Shown in pieces: positions 1 to 5,266 of a stretch of DNA of 7,405 bases. A program made the position numbers and the translations under genes. How positions within the stretch are numbered: the first letter of the stretch is position 1; the number at the start of each line of letters is the position of its first letter. The notes beneath the pieces were generated by a model. It ran no database searches. It was not told the DNA's origin and saw only the letters and a program-made list of their open reading frames with translations. This DNA comes from an uncultured Bacilli bacterium (GTDB taxonomy: Bacteria; Bacillota_I; Bacilli_A; RF39; UBA660), in assembly GCA_934098555.1 (NCBI GenBank), contig CAKOOQ010000037.1, positions 1 through 7,405 of the forward strand, given 5' to 3'.

Positions 1-21
1 ATGTTTTAGGCTATTTTTGAA

Positions 22-52
22 ACGGTTCTTGCATTTAGAACTGTTTTTCTTT
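22..52 (+). terminator. Intrinsic terminator of the gene upstream of the window
   Basis: An 8-bp stem (22-29 with 37-44, one G-T pair) closes a 7-base loop and is followed by a T-rich run (44-48, 50-52). It would end transcription of a gene lying left of the window. Its loop contains most of the -35 box of the whiA promoter, so terminator and promoter share DNA. Confidence 0.6.
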
Positions 53-57
53 ATAAT
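29..57 (+). promoter_or_regulatory. Sigma-A-type promoter of whiA
   Basis: TTGCAT (29-34) and a perfect TATAAT (52-57) are separated by exactly 17 bases. Transcription should begin near 64, leaving a leader of only about 13 bases before the ATG at 77. The -35 hexamer is identical to that of the three rRNA promoters at the other end of the window, which suggests strong expression. The promoter overlaps the preceding terminator hairpin. Confidence 0.75.
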
Positions 58-76
58 GGGTTCTGGTGGTGAAAAG

Positions 77-988
77 ATGACTTTTTCAACAAAACTTAAA
101 GAAGAAATATGTCGGGAAGAGATAAATTCTTTAGAGATACGCAGTGAACTTTCGGCTATTTTAAGATATGATGCTCATATAACAAATAAAATTACGATTA
201 CTTTTGAAAATGGATGTGTGGCTAGACGGGTATTTAAGGATATTAAAAGCATTTTTAATATCACACCGCATATTATTGTTCGTAACCAAAAAAGATTAAG
301 AGCAAAACAAATTTATATTTTAGAAATAAAAAATAACATGGAAACGATTTTAAGTCGTTTAAATATTAATAAAAAATCTTCACGGAGTGATTTTGATACA
401 CCAGAAGAAATGGTTTCTTTTGTAAGAGGAGCCTTTCTTGTTACCGGCTCTATAAGTGACCCAAGTACGAGTGGTTATCATTTGGAATTTGTTTTAAATA
501 CTTTAGAGGATGCTAATTTTTTAAATAAATTACTTTTAGAAATGAAATTTGATGGCAAAGTTTTAGAAAGAAATAATAAATATATGGTTTATTTAAAAAG
601 TGCTGAAGAAATTAGTGATATGATTCGGATGTTTAAAGCTTTTAATACGTTGTTTTCTTTTGAAGATATTAGAATTTATCGTGATCACAAGAACATGGTG
701 AATCGTTTAAACAATTGTGAAATTGCCAATCAAGAAAAAACTACTTTAACTGGGATGCGCCAATTAGAAGATATTGCCTATTTAAAAGAACATGATTTAA
801 TGGATTTATTAGATGATAAAACAAAAGAGATTATTCGGTATCGTTTAAAATATCCTGAGAGCTCTTATCAAGAACTTAGTGAAATTATCAGCTTAGAAAC
901 AGATTATAAAATAGGTAAGAGTGGTATTAATCATCATTTTATAAAAATGAAAAAGATGGTTGAAAATCACAAAAAAAATGAGTCGTAA
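77..988 (+). CDS. whiA: WhiA, DNA-binding regulator / cell division factor
   Basis: WhiA combines a degenerate LAGLIDADG homing-endonuclease fold with a C-terminal helix-turn-helix. In Bacillota it is linked to cell division and chromosome segregation; in actinobacteria it is a sporulation regulator. The 303-residue product has the usual family length. It starts with the typical MTFSTKLKEEI; LAGLIDADG-type segments lie near residues 23-35 and 114-140 (VRGAFLVTGSISDP); the conserved NNCEIANQ motif follows at about 212-219. The DNA-binding end (about 255-295) contains KSGINHHFIK. The ATG at 77 is chosen because GGTGGTGA (65-72) is well placed before it; an in-frame TTG at 17 lies upstream of the promoter. 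The loop before KSGINH looks a few residues longer than in Bacillus WhiA. The gene usually sits behind yvcJ-yvcK; here only its own promoter is visible, with no terminator between it and cdaA. Confidence 0.96.
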   Translation: MTFSTKLKEEICREEINSLEIRSELSAILRYDAHITNKITITFENGCVARRVFKDIKSIFNITPHIIVRNQKRLRAKQIYILEIKNNMETILSRLNINKKSSRSDFDTPEEMVSFVRGAFLVTGSISDPSTSGYHLEFVLNTLEDANFLNKLLLEMKFDGKVLERNNKYMVYLKSAEEISDMIRMFKAFNTLFSFEDIRIYRDHKNMVNRLNNCEIANQEKTTLTGMRQLEDIAYLKEHDLMDLLDDKTKEIIRYRLKYPESSYQELSEIISLETDYKIGKSGINHHFIKMKKMVENHKKNES

Positions 989-1017
989 ATAAAAAAGTGG
1001 AATATGCCTAAAAATTT

Positions 1018-1026
1018 TGCTATAAT
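1018..1026 (+). promoter_or_regulatory. Extended -10 promoter of cdaA-cdaR
   Basis: TGC followed by a perfect TATAAT (hexamer 1021-1026) makes a full extended -10 element. The hexamer at -35 spacing (TGGAAT, 998-1003) is poor, as is common when the extended -10 is present. Predicted initiation near 1033 gives a leader of about 22 bases. As no terminator follows whiA, cdaA may also be read from the whiA promoter. Confidence 0.6.
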
Positions 1027-1054
1027 TGACTTTAGAATAGGATGTGTATTATAG

Positions 1055-1879
1055 ATGACATTATTATCAGTTTGGTCTTTATTTACCAAAATACTAGATA
1101 TCTGTATTGTTTGGCTACTCTTTTACTTTATTTTAAAAAATATCCGAAATAATGTAAAAATGATTTTAATTGTGAAAGGCGTTTTACTTCTTATTTGTAT
1201 TGAAATTTTAAGTAAGATTCTTAACCTTTATACAGTAGGTCTTTTACTTGAATATGTCGTGGAATGGGGACCTCTTGCTCTTATTGTGGTTTTCCAACCG
1301 GAAATAAGAAATATGTTAGAAAGTATTGGAAGAACGCAACTTTTAGGGCGTCATAAAGTTTTAACTGGCGATGAACGAGAAAAAATGATTGGCGAAGTTA
1401 TGAAATCTGTTGAATATTTAAAGAGAAATCGCATCGGGGCTTTAATTGTTATTGAAAAAGATGTTTCTTTACAAGAATATATTAATCAAGCGACGAAAAT
1501 TTATGCCGATATTTCAAGTGAATTATTAAGTAACTTATTTTATCCAAATAGTCCTTTACATGATGGGGGTGTTATTATTCAGGGCGATAAAATCACCTGT
1601 GCTGGCGCGGTTTTTAAAACGAGTATGAATCCAAGTGTCAGTAAAAAGCTAGGTACCAGACACCGTGCTGCTTTAGGAGTCGCTGAAGAATACGACGCTA
1701 TTGCTCTTGTAGTATCGGAAGAAACAGGTCGTATTAGTATCGCGTGTGATGGTGAACTTCATTATAATTTAACCCTTGATGATTTTAGAATGATGTTAAT
1801 GGATGAATTAAAACCAAAAACAGAAATATTCTATGATGGAGATTCTCAAAAAGAGGAGGGGGATGATATAAATGAATAA
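1055..1879 (+). CDS. cdaA: CdaA, membrane-bound diadenylate cyclase (c-di-AMP synthase)
   Basis: CdaA condenses two ATP into cyclic di-AMP, the messenger that controls potassium and osmolyte balance and cell-wall homeostasis. The 274-residue product has the family layout: three hydrophobic membrane segments (about 8-29, 35-56 and 61-80), the FQPEIR junction (80-85), and a cytoplasmic DAC domain from about 105 to 255. Signatures visible are NSPLHD (165-170), the metal-binding aspartate D170, TRHRAALG (201-208) and VVSEETG (219-225). The first signature reads DGG (170-172) rather than the usual DGA; the aspartate and glycine are kept, so activity is still likely. The C-terminal tail is acidic. 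The weak Shine-Dalgarno AGGATG (1039-1044) lies about 13 bases from the ATG, a long spacing. The stop codon overlaps the start of cdaR by 8 bases, indicating translational coupling. Confidence 0.97.
   Translation: MTLLSVWSLFTKILDICIVWLLFYFILKNIRNNVKMILIVKGVLLLICIEILSKILNLYTVGLLLEYVVEWGPLALIVVFQPEIRNMLESIGRTQLLGRHKVLTGDEREKMIGEVMKSVEYLKRNRIGALIVIEKDVSLQEYINQATKIYADISSELLSNLFYPNSPLHDGGVIIQGDKITCAGAVFKTSMNPSVSKKLGTRHRAALGVAEEYDAIALVVSEETGRISIACDGELHYNLTLDDFRMMLMDELKPKTEIFYDGDSQKEEGDDINE
1853..1860 (+). promoter_or_regulatory. Strong ribosome binding site of cdaR inside cdaA
   Basis: GAGGAGGG lies in the last codons of cdaA, 11 bases before the cdaR ATG at 1872. It is the closest match to a consensus Shine-Dalgarno in the window and fixes the cdaR start within the overlap. 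It is much better than the cdaA site, so CdaR output need not depend only on coupling. Confidence 0.75.
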
Positions 1880-3230
1880 GATAAAAAAGTTTTTTAAAAA
1901 ATGTTATTCAATGATTGATAAAGGTTTAGTAACACCTGTCAGTCGTGTTATATATTTCTTTTCTGAAAAGTTAAAAAATAATCCTTTACATATTGAAAAG
2001 TTTTTAAATCGTCCTTTGGTTTTAGTTTATTTTTCCCTTGTTTTAGCGGTTACCTTTTTCTTCTTAGTGGATTCACAAGTAATTACTTTAGTGGAAACAG
2101 AAGCTGAGATATTATCAAATGAACCTGTCACGGTTATTTATAATAAGGAAAAATATGTGGTTGAAGGTTTGGTTGATAGTGCTGATATTATCTTAACGGG
2201 ACGTAAAAGTTCTTTATACTTAGCTAAACAACTAGGAGATCATCAAGTAAGACTGGATTTATCCAATTATGAAGCGAGTGACACACCAAGAAAAGTGGCA
2301 TTAACGTATACACAAACTGTCGATAATATTAACTATAAATTAGATCCTGCTTATGTTACCGTTATTATTAAAAATAAAGTCAGTGAAGAAAAAAGTGTTT
2401 CTTATGAACTTATGAATGAGGACAAATTAAATGAAAAATTCTCTATTTCTAGTGTAACATTAAATCAAAATACGGTTGTTGTCAAAGGGGCTCAAGATGC
2501 TCTTAATAAAATTGCTACCGTTAAGGCATTAATTGATTTAAGTAATTCTAAGTTTACGGAAGCGATTACTTATGAAATAGATAATATTCCTTTAGCTGCT
2601 TATGATAGTGCTGGAAATCGTCTTGATAATGTTGAAATTGTTCCTGGAACTCTTGGTGCAAGTATTTCCTTTAGTACTTCTAAAAAAACCGTCCCAATTG
2701 TGGTGACAACGACAGGTGACCTAGTGGCTGGTAAAGCTATTTCTTCGATTACCATGAATGGTAAAACAAACTATACGGTTGATATATATGGTGAAAAAGA
2801 GGAAATTGATAAAATTGAAAGCGTACCGGTTGTTATTGATGTCAATGGTGCGGGAACCGGCGGGGCTCTAACAAGAATTGCCGATATTAAAAAACCAAGT
2901 GGTGTTCGTTCTATCAGTGAAAATGATGTTAAAATTGTGGTTACTTTTGGCGATGAAAGGCAAAAAACAATGAATATTACGAATATCAAAGCCAATAACT
3001 TAAGTAGCGGGTTGACCGTTAATCGTACGAATAATGACCCAATTTCTATTCAAGTAAAAGGTGTCCAATCGGTGATTGATTCTATCAGTGAAACAAACAT
3101 TTCGGCTTATATTGATTTAACAAACTATACAGTAGGAACGTATGAAGTTGAAGTAAAACTGGAAAATACTGATTCCAGAGTAAAATTTGTGGTATCTAAT
3201 AAAGTAAGCGTTGTTATTAGTGCTTCTTAA
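1872..3230 (+). CDS. cdaR: CdaR, YbbR-repeat regulator of CdaA
   Basis: CdaR (YbbR) is the extracytoplasmic partner that modulates CdaA. The 452-residue protein has a basic cytoplasmic N-terminus of about 47 residues, one membrane anchor (about 48-67, LVLVYFSLVLAVTFFFLV), then about 385 residues outside the cell. That part reads as four successive YbbR-like beta-rich repeats, roughly 75-150, 160-255, 265-350 and 360-450. Recurring elements include VVVKGAQDALNKI, VDIYGEKEEIDKI and IQVKGVQSVIDSI, each followed by an x-aspartate-x strand (ALIDLS, VVIDVN, AYIDLT), which is typical of the repeat. Overlap with cdaA supports a joint operon. In Bacillus, Listeria and Staphylococcus glmM follows directly; here a terminator and a convergent gene follow instead. 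The exact repeat borders are estimated by eye. Confidence 0.95.
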   Translation: MNKIKKFFKKCYSMIDKGLVTPVSRVIYFFSEKLKNNPLHIEKFLNRPLVLVYFSLVLAVTFFFLVDSQVITLVETEAEILSNEPVTVIYNKEKYVVEGLVDSADIILTGRKSSLYLAKQLGDHQVRLDLSNYEASDTPRKVALTYTQTVDNINYKLDPAYVTVIIKNKVSEEKSVSYELMNEDKLNEKFSISSVTLNQNTVVVKGAQDALNKIATVKALIDLSNSKFTEAITYEIDNIPLAAYDSAGNRLDNVEIVPGTLGASISFSTSKKTVPIVVTTTGDLVAGKAISSITMNGKTNYTVDIYGEKEEIDKIESVPVVIDVNGAGTGGALTRIADIKKPSGVRSISENDVKIVVTFGDERQKTMNITNIKANNLSSGLTVNRTNNDPISIQVKGVQSVIDSISETNISAYIDLTNYTVGTYEVEVKLENTDSRVKFVVSNKVSVVISAS

Positions 3231-3235
3231 AATGT

Positions 3236-3275
3236 ATAAATAAAAATGACTACGAGCGAGTCATTTTTATTTTTC
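3236..3275. terminator. Bidirectional terminator between cdaR and the DUF378 gene
   Basis: A perfect 12-bp inverted repeat (3240-3251 with 3259-3270) closes a 7-base loop. T-rich sequence flanks the 3' side of the stem on both strands, so it can stop transcription from cdaR and from the convergent minus-strand gene. The minus-strand stop codon (3267-3269) lies inside one arm. Confidence 0.8.
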
Positions 3276-3479
3276 AAAAGGATGGTCATCAATATGATGA
3301 AACAAAATACCGATGCTTACTAGACCACTGATACCAACAAGAGTATAAATAATTTTGACAAGCATTGAACCAGTTTCAAAAAGTGTTGTGACAAGGTTGA
3401 AGTCAAATAAACCGATGAGTCCCCAGTTTATGGCTCCAATAATGGCAAAAGTCAAACAAATTTTATATAAAACTTCCAT
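3267..3479 (-). CDS. DUF378 family small membrane protein (YuzA-like)
   Basis: The product is a 70-residue integral membrane protein of the DUF378 family, whose function is not known. Two hydrophobic segments (about 4-24 and 40-61) flank the family signature GAINWGLIGLFDFNLV at 15-30. The C-terminus is histidine- and aspartate-rich (HHIDDHPFEK) and probably cytoplasmic or surface exposed. The start is placed at the ATG read from 3479 because AGGTGG sits just upstream of it on the minus strand; an in-frame ATG six codons further upstream has no such site. It is the only minus-strand gene here, convergent with cdaR and divergent from the lipoprotein gene. Length and composition are normal for the family. 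Confidence 0.88.
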   Translation of the reverse strand: MEVLYKICLTFAIIGAINWGLIGLFDFNLVTTLFETGSMLVKIIYTLVGISGLVSIGILFHHIDDHPFEK

Positions 3480-3502
3480 GTATCCACCTACTTTCATTAG
3501 CT

Positions 3503-3531
3503 ATTATGAACAAACTTAAAATTATTATTCA
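3503..3531 (-). promoter_or_regulatory. Possible promoter of the DUF378 gene
   Basis: On the minus strand CATAAT (3508-3503) lies 17 bases from TGAATA (3531-3526). The -10 is good and the -35 weak. Initiation near 3496 would give a leader of about 17 bases, matching the other promoters here. It is back to back with the proposed lipoprotein promoter. Confidence 0.4.
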
Positions 3532-3557
3532 TAAATTTTAAGAGCCATCCATAAGAT
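3528..3557 (+). promoter_or_regulatory. Possible promoter of the lipoprotein gene
   Basis: TTCATA (3528-3533) and TAAGAT (3552-3557) are 18 bases apart, each matching 4 of 6 consensus positions. Initiation near 3564 would leave a leader of about 19 bases, in line with the other genes. The match is modest, and other AT-rich hexamers in this stretch could serve. Confidence 0.35.
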
Positions 3558-3582
3558 AGACTAGAAAAGGAATGTGGTGGAA

Positions 3583-4632
3583 ATGAAAAAAATACTCACT
3601 TTAACACTTCTTTGTTTTACCCTTTTATGTGGGTGTCAAAAAGAAAGTGCCGATACAGTGGTCGATAACTTTTCTAAAAAAGTAAGTGATACGAAAAGTT
3701 ATGTGTTAAAAGGCAACATGGAAATTTATGCGGATGAGGAAACCTTCACTTACAGTTTAGAAGTAAATTACCTTCAAGATAACTTTTATAAAGCAATTAT
3801 GGTAAACCAAACGAACAACCATGAACAAATTATTTTAAGAAACAGTGACGCGGTTTATGTCATTACGCCTTCTTTAAATAAAAGCTTTAAATTCCAAAGT
3901 GATTGGCCAAATAATTCCAGTCAAGCTTATTTATTAAGTTCAATTGCTAAAGATATGAAAAATGATACAAATAAAAGTGTCACGGAAGAAAATAATAACT
4001 TTATCGTTAAATCGACCGTTAATTATCCGAATAATCCTGAGCTTAAATATCAAAAAACAACATTAGATAAAGAGGGGAATATTAAGAAAAATGAAGTTTA
4101 TGATGAGCAAGATAAATTGAAAATGAAAGTGACATTTTCTTCAATCGATTATAAAGCGGGTTTAAAAGAAACACACTTTAAATTAGAAGACTATATTAAA
4201 GAGTCAACCGATGATAATACAAAAGAAGAAGAAAACTGCGATAAGAGTAAGGAAGAATGTGACTCTAAAACAACAGGTTCTATAAATGATATTCTTTATC
4301 CTTTATATGTACCTTCTAATACTTACTTATCAAAAAGTGATAAAGTAAAAACCGATGAGGGGGATAGAATTATTTTAACATTCGCCGGTGATAAAAACTT
4401 TGTTCTTATCGAAGAAAAAGCAAGTGCGGCAAATGAATTTGAAATTATTCCTGTTTATGGCGAACCTCTTGTTGTTAGTAGCACCATTGGGGCTTTAGGA
4501 AATAATAGTCTTACTTGGACTATCGGGGATATGAGTTACTACTTAGTTGGTAGTGATTTATCCGCAAGTGAACTTCTTTCTATAGGAAAAAGTATTGGAA
4601 ATAACAACACAACAGTAAGTAAAGAAAAATAA
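3583..4632 (+). CDS. LolA-like (YdcC/GerS-type) lipoprotein with DUF4367-like C-terminal domain
   Basis: This is a secreted, lipid-anchored protein of 349 residues. A hydrophobic signal peptide ends in the lipobox LCGC, so the mature protein should start at Cys18. Residues about 22-200 resemble the LolA-like fold of Bacillus YdcC and clostridial GerS; the clearest block is ITPSLNKSFKFQSDWPNNSS (94-113), followed by NYPNNPELKYQKTTLDKEG. A charged linker (about 202-232) carries two cysteines, C219 and C226. The remainder (about 235-340, from YPLYVPSNTYLS to LSASELLSIGKS) resembles DUF4367, a domain common at the end of Bacillota envelope proteins. LolA-fold proteins bind lipid acyl chains; ligand and role here are unknown, and a sporulation role must not be assumed. 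Starts at GTG 3574 or 3577 are also possible: AAAAGG (3565-3570) suits them, while GTGGTGG lies close before the ATG chosen. Confidence 0.9.
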   Translation: MKKILTLTLLCFTLLCGCQKESADTVVDNFSKKVSDTKSYVLKGNMEIYADEETFTYSLEVNYLQDNFYKAIMVNQTNNHEQIILRNSDAVYVITPSLNKSFKFQSDWPNNSSQAYLLSSIAKDMKNDTNKSVTEENNNFIVKSTVNYPNNPELKYQKTTLDKEGNIKKNEVYDEQDKLKMKVTFSSIDYKAGLKETHFKLEDYIKESTDDNTKEEENCDKSKEECDSKTTGSINDILYPLYVPSNTYLSKSDKVKTDEGDRIILTFAGDKNFVLIEEKASAANEFEIIPVYGEPLVVSSTIGALGNNSLTWTIGDMSYYLVGSDLSASELLSIGKSIGNNNTTVSKEK

Positions 4633-4637
4633 TTTTC

Positions 4638-4670
4638 GCGAAAAGTATCGTTGCTTTTCGCTTCTTTATT
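4638..4670 (+). terminator. Intrinsic terminator after the lipoprotein gene
   Basis: GCGAAAAG (4638-4645) pairs perfectly with CTTTTCGC (4654-4661) around an 8-base loop, followed by TTCTTTATT. It starts six bases after the stop codon. The left arm also belongs to the 12-base palindrome TTTTCGCGAAAA (4633-4644). The loop and right arm contain the -35 box of the next gene. Confidence 0.75.
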
Positions 4671-4679
4671 ATGTATAAT
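4651..4679 (+). promoter_or_regulatory. Promoter of the thioredoxin-like gene, nested in the terminator
   Basis: TTGCTT (4651-4656) and a perfect TATAAT (4674-4679) are exactly 17 bases apart. Initiation near 4686 would place the 5' end almost on the Shine-Dalgarno AGGTGAT (4687-4693), about 11 bases before the ATG at 4697. An upstream in-frame TTG (4682) would lie outside this transcript. Confidence 0.65.
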
Positions 4680-4696
4680 GGTTGATAGGTGATGGT

Positions 4697-5197
4697 ATGA
4701 AAAAGCAAACATTGAAATATAAAACGGAAGAAACCGAAGAAATGAAAAAATTTTTTCTTATTCTATTACTCGTCATTATAATTATCATTCTTGCTTTTGT
4801 GTTGAGTTCTTTTTTCTTAAAAGAGGAAGCAAGTGATTATGAATATCAAACAGGTGAGGTGAGTACAACGAGCGCCATTGTGGGAACTATCTTAAATAAT
4901 CCCGAAAGCGAGTACTATGTCTTAGCGTATGATACCGAAGGCGTAGATGCCAATAGTTATGTTACCTATGGTAATTACTATACAAGTAATCAAAAAAATC
5001 CTATTAAGATTTATTATTTAAAATTAAATAGTGCCTTTAATAAAGATTATTATGTTACCGAAGGTTCCAATCCTAATGCTAAAAAAATTAGTGATTTAAA
5101 AATGAAAGATGGTACCTTACTTCATATTAAAAAGGGTAAAATAACAGAGTACATTGAAGGTATAGACAAAATTGCTAGTAAGTTAAAAGTGAGTTAG
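4697..5197 (+). CDS. Membrane-anchored thioredoxin-like protein without cysteines
   Basis: A 166-residue protein with a short charged N-terminus, a strong membrane segment (about 18-40, FFLILLLVIIIIILAFVLSS) and a domain of about 120 residues predicted to lie outside. I do not recognise a named family with certainty. YYVLAYDTEG (about 72-81), IKIYYLKLN (about 98-106) and TLLHIKKGKITEYIEG (about 140-155) follow the strand pattern of membrane-anchored thioredoxin-like proteins, whose end typically reads like 'TPTLIxIKNGKxxxYxEG'. If so it is degenerate: it has no cysteine at all, no CxxC after the first strand, and DGT in place of the usual Thr-Pro. It may then act as a scaffold or binding domain rather than an oxidoreductase. 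The ATG at 4697 is chosen for its AGGTGAT site. It stops with TAG, the only non-TAA stop here. Confidence 0.82.
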   Translation: MKKQTLKYKTEETEEMKKFFLILLLVIIIIILAFVLSSFFLKEEASDYEYQTGEVSTTSAIVGTILNNPESEYYVLAYDTEGVDANSYVTYGNYYTSNQKNPIKIYYLKLNSAFNKDYYVTEGSNPNAKKISDLKMKDGTLLHIKKGKITEYIEGIDKIASKLKVS

Positions 5198-5224
5198 AGA
5201 CCAAATTTTAGTCTCTTTTCTTTT
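5196..5224 (+). terminator. Intrinsic terminator after the thioredoxin-like gene
   Basis: AGAGAC (5196-5201) pairs with GTCTCT (5211-5216) around a 9-base loop and is followed by TTTTCTTTT. The left arm begins inside the TAG stop codon. The stem is only 6 bp, so termination may be partial. Confidence 0.6.
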
Positions 5225-5233
5225 GCTTAAAAA

Positions 5234-5239
5234 TATGAT
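5234..5239 (+). promoter_or_regulatory. Likely -10 box of the S41 protease gene
   Basis: TATGAT (5234-5239) matches 5 of 6 consensus positions. The -35 region falls in the right arm of the preceding terminator (5210-5217) and has no good hexamer, so this promoter is less certain. Initiation near 5246 would give a leader of about 21 bases and would exclude the ATG at 5243. Confidence 0.4.
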
Positions 5240-5254
5240 ACCATGATTAAGAGT

Positions 5255-5262
5255 AAGGTGAT
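5255..5262 (+). promoter_or_regulatory. Ribosome binding site that decides a TTG start
   Basis: AAGGTGAT is complementary to the 16S rRNA tail and stands 4 bases before a TTG at 5267. The ATG at 5261 overlaps the site itself and the ATG at 5243 lies upstream of it. The geometry matches the site before the gene at 4697, so TTG is the best-supported start. Confidence 0.6.
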
Positions 5263-5266
5263 GAAA

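Noticed and set aside
1..20. Possible tail of an upstream gene (open to TGA at 18-20, or to TAG at 7-9 in another frame)
   Set aside because: Only two to five codons are visible in each frame; although a terminator follows at 22, nothing identifies the frame or product, so no partial gene is called.
17..76. N-terminal extension of WhiA from a TTG at 17
   Set aside because: It lies across the terminator and promoter, lacks a ribosome site, and family members start with the MTFS-like sequence at 77.
989..1054. Possible c-di-AMP riboswitch before cdaA
   Set aside because: Only 66 bases separate whiA and cdaA, the predicted leader is about 22 bases, and no suitable helices are present.
2771..2995. 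Minus-strand reading frame of 74 codons inside cdaR
   Set aside because: Shadow of the YbbR coding sequence; no ribosome site and a composition typical of antisense frames.
3480..3497. Six-residue N-terminal extension of the DUF378 protein
   Set aside because: No Shine-Dalgarno precedes the upstream ATG, and the AGGTGG site for the next ATG lies within the extension.
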